DNA of 13,963 nt. It comes from Anaerolineae bacterium. Its GTDB lineage: Bacteria > Chloroflexota > Anaerolineae > Aggregatilineales > UBA3940. The stretch spans positions 1-13,963 of the forward strand of contig JAFGNO010000041.1 of NCBI GenBank assembly GCA_016926985.1. Direction: 5' to 3'. The position numbers were made by a program, and so were the translations under genes. A model generated the notes under the pieces. It made no database searches. It was not told the DNA's origin and worked only from the letters and a program-made list of their open reading frames with translations. This document shows positions 1 through 6,777 of the stretch, piece by piece (the stretch's first letter is position 1; each line of letters begins with the position of its first letter).

Positions 1-382
1 CAAACTCATCCATATTAGTTTTTCCGAGCATCACCGCACCGGCGGTTTCCAGCCGGGCGATGGCGGTTGCCGTATAAGGGGGAATATATCCTTTCAGGAT
101 TCTTGAGCCGCAGGTGGTCTCAATGCCTTCTGTTGTCAGCACATCTTTGTAGGCCAGAGGGATGCCCAGCAGGGGGATGCGTTCGCCTGCCCGCCGGCGC
201 GCGTCGGCGTTTTTTGCCTGATCGATTGCCTTCTCCGCGGTTACAGTCAGGTAGGCCTGGATGATTGGCTCCACTTCCTCAATGCGGTCAAGGAAAGCAT
301 TGGTAAGCTCTACAGATGTGATCTCCCCTGATACAAGCAGCGTGCGCGCCTCTGAAATGGTCAGTTGGGTCAGGTCGCTCAT
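1..382 (-). CDS. gatA: Asp/Glu-tRNA amidotransferase subunit A, N-terminal part
   Basis: GatA is the amidase subunit of the GatCAB complex. It releases ammonia from glutamine so that Glu-tRNA(Gln) or Asp-tRNA(Asn) can be amidated in the cytoplasm. The gene runs off the left edge of the window, so only the first 127 residues are visible. They read as a typical amidase-signature N-terminus: helix region 1-50, then the conserved GIPLAYKD block with the catalytic lysine at residue 79 (the position known for this residue in GatA), then TCGS and GKTNMDEF near the edge. The serines of the Ser-cisSer-Lys triad lie outside the window. The ATG is 4 nt after the gatC stop with only a weak Shine-Dalgarno, so translational coupling to gatC is likely. 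The identification is secure; nothing odd is visible in the part present. Confidence 0.96.
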   Translation of the reverse strand, partial: MSDLTQLTISEARTLLVSGEITSVELTNAFLDRIEEVEPIIQAYLTVTAEKAIDQAKNADARRRAGERIPLLGIPLAYKDVLTTEGIETTCGSRILKGYIPPYTATAIARLETAGAVMLGKTNMDEF

Positions 383-386
383 GGGG

Positions 387-674
387 TTAATCCAGGATGC
401 GACCAACGCGGTACATGCTGTCTTCCTGCTCGGTGGCATTTACCAGGAGATGCTCGCGCCCTGTGCCCGATCTGGCAATATCATCGCGGAGAACAGTTTT
501 CAGCGGCAGAACGTTGGTCATGGGAGGGGTGCCGTCTGTATTCAACAACTGGATGCGTTCGGCGTAGTCCAGAATGGCAGAAAGCTGGACGCGAAAACGC
601 TCCTTCTCCTCTGGCGACAGGATCAGCCTGGCCAATTCGGCAATATGCTCTACTTCTTCTTTGCTGAGTGTCAA
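387..674 (-). CDS. gatC: Asp/Glu-tRNA amidotransferase subunit C
   Basis: GatC is the small subunit that wraps and stabilises GatA in the GatCAB tRNA-dependent amidotransferase. The protein opens with the family signature SKEEVEHIAELARL, continues through a helical stretch ending in LDYAERIQLL, and has the conserved proline/valine segment (TNVLPLKTVLRDD) at mid-length. No ATG lies in frame. I chose the TTG at 674 because GGAG sits 8 nt upstream and the resulting 95 residues match the usual GatC length. A second in-frame TTG at 698 would add 8 residues. The gene is followed 4 nt later by gatA and preceded about 60 nt upstream by the VOC gene. A TATTAT box at 717-722 could be a -10 element, but its -35 match is poor. 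Confidence 0.93.
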   Translation of the reverse strand: MTLSKEEVEHIAELARLILSPEEKERFRVQLSAILDYAERIQLLNTDGTPPMTNVLPLKTVLRDDIARSGTGREHLLVNATEQEDSMYRVGRILD

Positions 675-737
675 GCTGCATTCTCCACTGCTGCGCAAGG
701 GTGAGAGGCGGCAGAAATAATACCGGTCAAACAGGGA

Positions 738-1118
738 TTAGAGAAACCGCTGGATCTCGATAAGATAACCCTCTGGATCGCGCAGGAAACAGTGGTATAT
801 CCTGTAGCGAGGGTTCTCCTGCGGTGGTTTCTCAAATTCAACGCCCTGCTCTTGCAAATATTTATACCATTCATCCACGGCATCGGTGACCAGCGTGAAG
901 ATCACCCGGTGCTGGTCAGGCCCGGCTGGCAGGTCTGGCATCTCTTTGCGCTCACAGAGACCGAGATAGCTGTCAGCCGCCGTCCGGTAAATCCGGCAGG
1001 TACCCTGATCCAGCCACAGGTCCAGCCCCAGCACACCCTCATAAAAGGCTACTGTTTTCTCCAGGTCGCGGGTATAAAGAAAGGTAATCTGCGAGTCGAT
1101 TGGCGGGTGTTGGGGCAT
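738..1118 (-). CDS. VOC (glyoxalase/dioxygenase-fold) family protein
   Basis: This 126-residue protein has the paired beta-alpha-beta-beta-beta pattern of the vicinal-oxygen-chelate superfamily. The first half starts with FLYTRDLEKTVAFYEGVLGL (residues 13-32). The second half ends in the signature FLRDPEGYLIEI (111-122). Family members isomerise, ring-open or sequester small molecules and usually hold a metal. The last acidic ligand position (Glu121) is present, but the first-strand position that is often His looks to be Ile or Gln. Lyase activity cannot be assumed; resistance-type or binding-only roles are equally possible. The start is the ATG at 1118 with GGAG 8 nt upstream. It lies between a terminator and gatC and may be co-transcribed with gatCA, but substrate and role are unknown. 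Confidence 0.85.
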   Translation of the reverse strand: MPQHPPIDSQITFLYTRDLEKTVAFYEGVLGLDLWLDQGTCRIYRTAADSYLGLCERKEMPDLPAGPDQHRVIFTLVTDAVDEWYKYLQEQGVEFEKPPQENPRYRIYHCFLRDPEGYLIEIQRFL

Positions 1119-1129
1119 TTCTCTGCTCC

Positions 1130-1170
1130 AGAAAAAAACCAGCGCGCCAGTTTTTCTTTTGCTGGCGCGC
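1130..1170 (-). terminator. Intrinsic terminator after the CoA-transferase gene
   Basis: On the minus strand a perfect 9-bp GC-rich stem (GCGCGCCAG / CTGGCGCGC, plus-strand positions 1142-1150 and 1162-1170) with an 11-nt A-rich loop is followed, after TGG, by seven T residues (1132-1138). This is a textbook rho-independent terminator placed 14 nt after the stop of the CoA-transferase. The T-tract ends only 2 nt before the GGAG ribosome site of the next gene (VOC). Confidence 0.88.
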
Positions 1171-1184
1171 GGACGATCTGATGT

Positions 1185-2513
1185 TTACTGTTTTGGCGCC
1201 ACCCCGGAGAAGGACGGGGGGATGAAATTCAGTTCACGCGCTTTCTTCTCAAGCTCTTCCCTGAAATTTGGGTGTGCAATGTCAATCAACTGCCGGGCGC
1301 GCTCCCGGATTGTTTTGCCATACAGGTCGGCAACACCATATTCTGTCGCAACATAGTGGACATCATTACGCGTGGTGACGACACCTGCGCCGGGTTGAAG
1401 CTGCCAGACAATCCGGCTGATCGTATCGTTCTTGGTGGTAGACGGCAGGGCAATGATCGGCTTGCCGCCTTTTGACCGCGCCGCGCCGCGCACAAAATCA
1501 ACCTGCCCCCCTACGCCGCTGTAGAACTTGGGGCCTATGCTGTCGGAACAAACCTGACCGGTCAGGTCAATCTCAAGCGCAGAGTTGATCGAGATCATTT
1601 TGTCGTTCTGGGCGATCAGGAATGGGTCATTCACATATTCGGTCGGGTGAAGCTCAACAAGGGGGTTATCGTGGACAAAGTCATAAAGCATCTGAGTTCC
1701 CAGCATAAACCCGGCAATAATCTTGCCGGGATGCAGGGTTTTCGCCTCGTTGTTAATGATGCCGCGATTCACCAGATCGATAATGCCATCGGAAAACAAC
1801 TCAGTATGGATGCCCAGGTTCTTCTTATCACCCAGATATTTCAAAACCGCATCGGGAATGCCCCCAATGCCAGTCTGAATGGTGCTGCCATCCTCGATCA
1901 TCGCTGCGATAAACTTCCCGATTTTCTCCTGAATAGGTGAAGGCTCACCCATTTGGAATTCCGGCAACTGGTAATCCACCTCCACAATATGATCGATCTT
2001 GCTGATATGGATGAAGCTGTCCCCCAGCGTACGCGGCATCCGGGGATTAATCTCGGCAATAACCGTATTCGCCACATCAGCCGCGGTCTTGGTCACGCCC
2101 ACTTCAACACCATATGAGCAAAACCCGTGCTCATCAGGCGGCGAGACGTGGATCAGCGCTACGTCAATGGGAAGCCGTGTCCGATAAAGTCGGGGGATTT
2201 CTGACAGAAAGACCGGTGAAAAATCAGCGCGCCCCTCGTGTACGGCCTGCCGCACATCGGCGCTGACAAACATGGTATTAACGCGAAGATGTCCCTCCAT
2301 TTCAGGCCTGGCATATTCCGCTTCTCCCACAGTCAGCACCTGCGCGATCTCGACATCTTGCAGATCGCGTGCATATTGAACAAGGGACTTCATGACAACC
2401 TGCGGCACCGAGCAGTTGCCAGTCAGGAACACCCGGTCGCCGGATTTGATTGCCTGGACTGCATCATCGGATGAGACCCGTCGCTCACGGTAAATTGAGG
2501 CCCAGCTTGTCAT
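1185..2513 (-). CDS. 4-hydroxybutyrate/acetate-type CoA-transferase (acetyl-CoA hydrolase/transferase family)
   Basis: This 442-residue protein belongs to the acetyl-CoA hydrolase/transferase family (AbfT/Cat1 type). Members move CoA between acyl-CoA and a free acid such as acetate, 4-hydroxybutyrate, succinate or butyrate, through a glutamyl-CoA intermediate, in the cytoplasm. Visible landmarks are ISPP-like strand VSPPDEHGFCSYG (123-135), GIGGIP (215-220), HTELFSDG with the catalytic Glu at 238 (the residue number known in clostridial 4-hydroxybutyrate CoA-transferase), and GVGGQVDFVRGA (333-344). Length is normal for the family. The ATG is 1 nt after the stop of the alanine-dehydrogenase gene, and its GGAGGAGG ribosome site is made from that gene's last codons, so the two are translationally coupled. 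An intrinsic terminator follows. Family assignment is strong; the acid substrate cannot be read from sequence. Confidence 0.9.
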   Translation of the reverse strand: MTSWASIYRERRVSSDDAVQAIKSGDRVFLTGNCSVPQVVMKSLVQYARDLQDVEIAQVLTVGEAEYARPEMEGHLRVNTMFVSADVRQAVHEGRADFSPVFLSEIPRLYRTRLPIDVALIHVSPPDEHGFCSYGVEVGVTKTAADVANTVIAEINPRMPRTLGDSFIHISKIDHIVEVDYQLPEFQMGEPSPIQEKIGKFIAAMIEDGSTIQTGIGGIPDAVLKYLGDKKNLGIHTELFSDGIIDLVNRGIINNEAKTLHPGKIIAGFMLGTQMLYDFVHDNPLVELHPTEYVNDPFLIAQNDKMISINSALEIDLTGQVCSDSIGPKFYSGVGGQVDFVRGAARSKGGKPIIALPSTTKNDTISRIVWQLQPGAGVVTTRNDVHYVATEYGVADLYGKTIRERARQLIDIAHPNFREELEKKARELNFIPPSFSGVAPKQ

Positions 2514-2514
2514 C

Positions 2515-3606
2515 CTAGCCCTCCTCCAAGATCATCGCCAGGCTTTTATTAAGCACCTGACTGTTGTGAATGGTTACACCCCGGCGCAGCGCGGAATCCT
2601 GTTCCATAGCCCGGGATATCCCGATATCTGCCAGCATCTGGATATAGGGCCATGCGGCATTCAGGTAAGCATGGGTTGCCGTCCGCGCCACCACACTGGG
2701 GATATTCGGGACGCAGTAGTGGATAATATCTTCTTCGATGAAAACCGGATCGGCATGGGTAGTCGGGCGGCTTGTCTCGATGCAGCCTCCCTGGTCAATG
2801 GTAATATCCAGGATTACGCTGCGCGGGCGCATATTGGCAATCATTTCCCGCGTCACCAGTATCGGCGCACGCTGCCCGGGGACCAGGATGCCGGTCACCA
2901 GCACATGACAGGATCGCAGCACACGGGCAATATTAAAGTCATACGACACCATGGTGACCACATTCCCGGCAAAGAGCGTGTCAATATACTGCAAGCGCGC
3001 CAGGTCATGATCCAGCACATAGACCTGTGCGCCCAGCCCGGTAAAAGCGCGCACGGCGTTAAGCCCAACAGTCCCCGCACCAAGAACAGCGACATTCGCC
3101 GGGGGAATTCCCGGCAGGCCGCCGATCAATACGCCATTTCCTCCGCCATCGGTTTGCAGCCAGCGGGCCGCAATCTGCGGTGACATACGCCCGGCAATCT
3201 CACTCAGAGGACGCAACACTGGCAGATCGCCATCATCTGTCTGAATAGTCTCATAAGAAATGGCGGTAATCCCTTTATTCAGGCAGGCCTGCACAATCTC
3301 ACGAGGCTGCGCAGGCAGATGCCAGAAAGCGCAGATGGTCTGTTTATCCCGCAGCAGGTCAAGCTCCTGAAGAACCGGGGAGCCTACTTTCAAAACCAGA
3401 TCGGCGCGGGAATATACTTCTTCAGCCGCATAGACTATCCGGCCCCCGGCCTTTTCATAATCGCCATCCATAAAACCCGAACCGGCCCCGGCATTCCGTT
3501 CAATAAAACAACGGTGTCCGGCTTTGGTGAGCAGGCCGACCCCCTGGGGAGTCAACCCTACCCGGTACTCAGTAGGATGTACTTCTACAGGAATCCCGAT
3601 ATCCAT
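2515..3606 (-). CDS. ald: Alanine dehydrogenase / PNT-type amino-acid dehydrogenase
   Basis: Alanine dehydrogenase oxidises L-alanine to pyruvate and ammonia with NAD+, or runs in reverse to assimilate ammonia. The 363-residue protein has the two-domain AlaDH/PNT layout. The N-terminal catalytic half carries Arg15 (in EYRVGLTP), Lys73 (LVLKVGSP) and His96 (FWHLPA). The NAD-binding half has VLGAGTVGLNA at about 174-184. Then come Asp271 in DITIDQGGC and the family C-terminal block HYCVPNIPS. All catalytic positions fall close to those of characterised enzymes. Around Lys73 and His96 the wording differs from the commonest KVKEP/HLA forms, so this may be a divergent paralogue acting on a related amino acid. 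The frame is open further upstream, but the ATG at 3606 has AGGAGG 8 nt before it and gives the family N-terminus. It lies 22 nt behind the BON gene and 1 nt before the CoA-transferase. Confidence 0.88.
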   Translation of the reverse strand: MDIGIPVEVHPTEYRVGLTPQGVGLLTKAGHRCFIERNAGAGSGFMDGDYEKAGGRIVYAAEEVYSRADLVLKVGSPVLQELDLLRDKQTICAFWHLPAQPREIVQACLNKGITAISYETIQTDDGDLPVLRPLSEIAGRMSPQIAARWLQTDGGGNGVLIGGLPGIPPANVAVLGAGTVGLNAVRAFTGLGAQVYVLDHDLARLQYIDTLFAGNVVTMVSYDFNIARVLRSCHVLVTGILVPGQRAPILVTREMIANMRPRSVILDITIDQGGCIETSRPTTHADPVFIEEDIIHYCVPNIPSVVARTATHAYLNAAWPYIQMLADIGISRAMEQDSALRRGVTIHNSQVLNKSLAMILEEG

Positions 3607-3628
3607 CTGGCTGCCCTCCTGTCCTCTA

Positions 3629-4081
3629 CTAATTATCGCCTGGTGCAATAACCAGGTTATCAACAACTGACCGCACCCCGGCCACACCTTGAGTTAAATT
3701 GACTATCTCGTTTCGTTGCTTATCATCCTGAACAACACCATTTAGCATGATGTTCCCCATATAGCTGTTCACCTGCGCCTGCACATTCTGGGTCGATGAG
3801 ATCCTGGAAGCAATTTCAGCCTCAATTGCCGGATCGCTTATCAGGTGGTCGATGACTTTGGTTACTCCCGGGGTTGTCGCTGCCCTGAACAGCACACGAT
3901 CATGCATAATCTCACTGAGCACAACCCCGCTGAGCGTCACCACGCCATTTTCAGCAGTGACCTCCAACGGCATTCGCGATTCGCGGATGACCCCATCACG
4001 TTCAAGGGAGGAGTTTACACTTTCCCTCAGGGCTTCATCAAGCTCATGTTGAGCAAAGTTGTCCACAGAATATGCCACCAT
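3629..4081 (-). CDS. Two-BON-domain protein, no signal peptide
   Basis: This 150-residue protein consists almost entirely of two BON (bacterial OsmY and nodulation) domains. The first spans roughly 14-82, with the core motif NGVVTLSGVVLSE (45-57) and the closing PGVTKVIDHL. The second spans roughly 84-145, with MGNIMLNGVVQDD (108-120) and AGVRSVVDNLVI. BON domains bind membranes, phospholipids or other ligands, and in Kbp potassium. Periplasmic members such as OsmY have signal peptides, but none is visible here, so the protein is probably cytoplasmic. It starts at an ATG with AGGAAGGA about 6 nt upstream. It is the first gene of a unit with the alanine dehydrogenase and CoA-transferase, directly behind a promoter and a CRP-like palindrome. 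Its role in that unit is unknown. Confidence 0.87.
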   Translation of the reverse strand: MVAYSVDNFAQHELDEALRESVNSSLERDGVIRESRMPLEVTAENGVVTLSGVVLSEIMHDRVLFRAATTPGVTKVIDHLISDPAIEAEIASRISSTQNVQAQVNSYMGNIMLNGVVQDDKQRNEIVNLTQGVAGVRSVVDNLVIAPGDN

Positions 4082-4110
4082 AGTGATCCTTCCTTTCGAT
4101 ATCCGGTTTC

Positions 4111-4139
4111 ATCATGCCATGGCACAAGAAGGGTGTCAA
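4111..4139 (-). promoter_or_regulatory. Sigma70-type promoter of the BON-ald-CoA-transferase unit
   Basis: Reading the minus strand, a perfect -35 box TTGACA (4134-4139) is followed by exactly 17 nt and then CATGAT (4111-4116, 4 of 6 to TATAAT). The predicted transcription start is near 4104, about 23 nt before the BON ATG. The ribosome site AGGAAGGA lies between them. Confidence 0.6.
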
Positions 4140-4159
4140 TGCATTTTGCCAGAGGCATC

Positions 4160-4175
4160 TGTGACAATTGTCACA
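4160..4175. promoter_or_regulatory. CRP/FNR-family-like operator (perfect 16-bp palindrome)
   Basis: TGTGACAATTGTCACA is a perfect inverted repeat and fits the core CRP consensus TGTGA-N6-TCACA without mismatch. Its centre lies about 63 nt upstream of the predicted start of the BON-ald-CoA-transferase transcript, close to the class I activator position (-61.5). It overlaps the stop codon of recJ (4171-4173). The match and the spacing are seen in the sequence; the identity of the binding protein is inferred. Confidence 0.6.
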
Positions 4176-6483
4176 ATCCAGTCTCGCGGAACAGCGCCTC
4201 CAGGCTATCGGTCTTTTGAACATATACCCGAAATGCATTGGTCTCAGCCAGCAAGGCACCGATGCTCGACTCAAGCTGCCGGATGGTTTCCGGATCAGTG
4301 GGAACGTCTCCCACCATAAACTGCAAGCGATCCCCGTCAAGCCATTCCACTCCCACCTCACCCTTTTCTGCCAGCCAGTCCAGGCCGTAGCGCAGGGTCA
4401 CTTCACGCTGGCCCATAGCACTGGCTAATTGCAAAAATGGGAATCCCTCCGGGTATGCGATGCATGCATATTTGATCCGGGCAGCAAGCTGAGCAATGAA
4501 ATCGGCAAAAGCTGCTGGCCTGTTATGCGCCACAACATAAAATGTGTGGGCACCCGTCAGCGCCAGCATCTCGTTGAACTCGGCGGTACCTGGTGGGATT
4601 GTCCACAGGACAAGATACTCATGCTGCCCCGGCTTGAATCTCGAGACAAGCATTTCTGGTTCAAAAGGCAGGGCGTTTTCAGGGAGGCCCTCAACCCAGA
4701 CACCATAAGGCGGATCGGGTAAGGCGCTCAAAGGGTCGGGGACATCCCGCAGGTCAATCACCCGGACTTCGGGCGCAGCCACGGACACCGCACTGGCAGC
4801 CGGGCGCCAGTCCAACCACTCCAGTTGCAACGCCCGGCTGCCTTTATAGTCATTCATCCGGGGGATGTACAGTAAATCAATCGGGCCTCTGGGCAGTAAA
4901 GACTCACTCCCCCGCCACCAGATCACCGTTTGTTCTACTCCGCTGGCATCTTTCAGCAAAATCCGCCGGTGTTTTTTGCCGATCCCCATGAGTGCGTGGG
5001 ACTCGATCACCAGGTCAGTGGTCAGCAGGTGAACAGGTGGATTTCCTGCTCCAAAGGGCGCCAGCCGATTTAGTTCGTCAGCGAGTTTCATTGTCACTTC
5101 GCCAAAGGCGACCTCCGCATCCACCACTCTGCCGGCAGGAATGCTGTCATCGCGGATGGCGGCTATTGTCTCGCTCAGCCGCCTGCGGAACTGGGGGACA
5201 AGGTCCTCTTCGAGCGAGCAGCCGGCGGCGCCGGGATGCCCGCCGTGGCTTTTCAGCAGTTCGGCGTTGGCTGCAAAGGCCCTGCCAATATCCACGCCCG
5301 GCACCGAGCGGGCTGAACCACGAACTATACCCGGAGAATTGCCCCAATCGGTCAGCAAGACCGCGGGTTTGCCGTATCGCTCTACCAGCCGGGAGGCCAC
5401 AATACCGATCACGCCCGGATGCCAGCGCGGCCCGTTCAAGACTATTGACTCGTAATCCATCAACGACGGCTCACGGACAAGCTGGCTCAGGGCTGCTTCG
5501 TAGATCAGGTTTTCAAGGTTTTTTCGCTCGTTATTGAGACTTTCGAGTTGAGATGCTATCTGCCGGGCCTGCTCCACGCTGTCTGTAGTCAATAATGTCA
5601 CAGCCAGGGAGGCATCATCCAACCGGCCTAACGCGTTCAACCGGGGGCCAACCTGGAATCCAATGGTATCTGCTGACAGGTTGGACGGGTCGACCTGAGC
5701 AGCTTTCATCAATTCCTGCAGCCCGATCCGTTTCGGGTAGCGGAGCCTCTCAATGCCAAGCTGGAGCAGATAGCGCGTGTCGTGCTGCTGGGTGGCGACA
5801 TCGGCGACAATCCCCAGGGCAACCAGATCCAGAAACCGGATCTCATCGCCCTGCCAATTGGCCAACCTGTACACTTCCTGAATGAGCTTGTAGGCAACGC
5901 CCACGCCCGGCAAATCGCGCAGTGGGTGGCCCGGCGCGAGCCGCTGCGGGTTTACGACCGCCGGAGCATCGGGGAGCGTTTCCGGCAGCGCATGATGGTC
6001 GGTGATCAGAAATGGCACGCCATGCTGTTTTGCCAGCCGTGCTTCTCTGTCGGCCCCAACGCCGGTATCACAGGTCAGGATGACATCAATCCCTGCTTGA
6101 AGTTTCTCCTCGAGCACATCAACCTGCACGCCGTGCCCGTGAGTCAGCCGGTTTGGGATATGGTATTCAACGCTGCCCCCCATGCCCCGCAAGGCGTCAA
6201 CAAGCAGGGCGGTTGCAGTCTGCCCGTCCACGTCAAAGTCACCCCAGACCAGGATGCGTTCCCCACGGACAACTGCCTGATACAGCCGCTCCGCCGCTTC
6301 CGCCAGATCGGGGAGTTCTCTGGGATCGGCTGGTGTATAGTATTCGGGATTGAGAAACGACCGGGCAGCCTCCGGGCTGCTGATGCCCCGCTGGGCCAGA
6401 ATCCGGGCAGCCAACTCATGACCACCTATGGATTCATGTATTGCCTCCCAATGGAGGGTCTCGGATGGCATTATCCAGAGCAT
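4171..6483 (-). CDS. recJ: Single-stranded-DNA-specific 5'-3' exonuclease RecJ, long form
   Basis: RecJ degrades single-stranded DNA 5' to 3' in recombinational, mismatch and base-excision repair. Numbered from the ATG at 6483 (770 residues), the DHH core shows motif I GDFDVDG (metal aspartates 82, 84 and 86), ILTCDTGVG (about 135-143), ITDHH (DHH at 162-164), LVALGIVADV (about 220-229) and GPRLNALGRL. The DHHA1 domain carries WHPGVIGIVASR and GGHPGAAG (414-421). The OB-fold region follows with LAPFGAGNPP. About 200 extra residues at the C-terminus (about 570-770) resemble the accessory domain of long Firmicutes/Deinococcus RecJ proteins only in position; I see no motif. The frame is open to an ATG at 6576, but those 31 residues are not RecJ-like. 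The 6483 ATG has AGGGGA close upstream; an ATG at 6471 is also possible. Confidence 0.95.
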   Translation of the reverse strand: MLWIMPSETLHWEAIHESIGGHELAARILAQRGISSPEAARSFLNPEYYTPADPRELPDLAEAAERLYQAVVRGERILVWGDFDVDGQTATALLVDALRGMGGSVEYHIPNRLTHGHGVQVDVLEEKLQAGIDVILTCDTGVGADREARLAKQHGVPFLITDHHALPETLPDAPAVVNPQRLAPGHPLRDLPGVGVAYKLIQEVYRLANWQGDEIRFLDLVALGIVADVATQQHDTRYLLQLGIERLRYPKRIGLQELMKAAQVDPSNLSADTIGFQVGPRLNALGRLDDASLAVTLLTTDSVEQARQIASQLESLNNERKNLENLIYEAALSQLVREPSLMDYESIVLNGPRWHPGVIGIVASRLVERYGKPAVLLTDWGNSPGIVRGSARSVPGVDIGRAFAANAELLKSHGGHPGAAGCSLEEDLVPQFRRRLSETIAAIRDDSIPAGRVVDAEVAFGEVTMKLADELNRLAPFGAGNPPVHLLTTDLVIESHALMGIGKKHRRILLKDASGVEQTVIWWRGSESLLPRGPIDLLYIPRMNDYKGSRALQLEWLDWRPAASAVSVAAPEVRVIDLRDVPDPLSALPDPPYGVWVEGLPENALPFEPEMLVSRFKPGQHEYLVLWTIPPGTAEFNEMLALTGAHTFYVVAHNRPAAFADFIAQLAARIKYACIAYPEGFPFLQLASAMGQREVTLRYGLDWLAEKGEVGVEWLDGDRLQFMVGDVPTDPETIRQLESSIGALLAETNAFRVYVQKTDSLEALFRETGL

Positions 6484-6583
6484 AAATCCCCTTTTAACTG
6501 CGGTGTTGAAACGCTGTCCGCTATACTTAAACAAGGCAGGCAGCCTGCAACCCCATGCAGCGTGGACACGCAGCATGTATCTA

Positions 6584-6613
6584 ACTATAGAATAGTAAAG
6601 CTATTTGTTCCAA
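6584..6613 (-). promoter_or_regulatory. Possible recJ promoter
   Basis: On the minus strand TTGGAA (6608-6613, 4 of 6) and TATAGT (6584-6589, 5 of 6) are separated by 18 nt. Transcription would start near 6577, giving a leader of about 94 nt before the chosen recJ ATG. That leader contains a small GCAGG/CCTGC hairpin (6536-6548). If the upstream ATG at 6576 were used instead, the message would be nearly leaderless. Confidence 0.3.
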
Positions 6614-6669
6614 ACGAACGCGCATTTGTTGCACAAGCCAATTGCGCGGTGACAGCCTCCGGTATTTCC

Positions 6670-6699
6670 GGGACAGGGTCGCGTCCTGTGTGATATTAT
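6670..6699 (+). promoter_or_regulatory. Possible extended -10 promoter of the CBM9-like lipoprotein gene
   Basis: GGGACA (6670-6675, 4 of 6 to TTGACA) and TATTAT (6694-6699, 5 of 6) are 18 nt apart. The -10 is preceded by TGA (6691-6693), giving the extended TGn element. A start near 6706 would leave a leader of about 72 nt. An alternative -10-like CATAAT lies at 6760-6765, but it is too close to the start codon to be attractive. Confidence 0.35.
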
Positions 6700-6777
6700 C
6701 GGTCCGGGGGTTGTGCAAGCACAGGTTGGTGCGTGTTTGTGGCCTCGGTCAACTTGCCGCATAATGGGTGAGAACCG

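Larger units (their letters stand above)
6484..6777. other. Divergent intergenic region between recJ and the CBM9-like lipoprotein gene
   Basis: About 294 nt without a convincing gene. It holds one plausible promoter for each flanking gene (listed separately). It also has an imperfect 17-bp palindrome with arms ACAGG/CCTGT (6673-6689) sitting between the -35 and -10 boxes of the plus-strand promoter, and the short inverted repeat TGTGC-AA-GCACA (6712-6723). No tRNA, riboswitch or terminator was recognised. Confidence 0.5.

Noticed and set aside
6607..6619. GTTC-N5-GAAC inverted repeat overlapping the possible recJ promoter, as an SOS/LexA-like box.
   Set aside because: Arms are only 4 bp, and orientation and spacing do not fit the GAAC-N4-GTTC box of Gram-positive LexA or the GTTC-N7-GTTC alphaproteobacterial form.
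5782..6693. A 303-residue open frame on the plus strand opposite the 5' part of recJ.
   Set aside because: recJ on the other strand has every family motif in order. The antisense frame shows none and is a by-product of GC-rich codon use.
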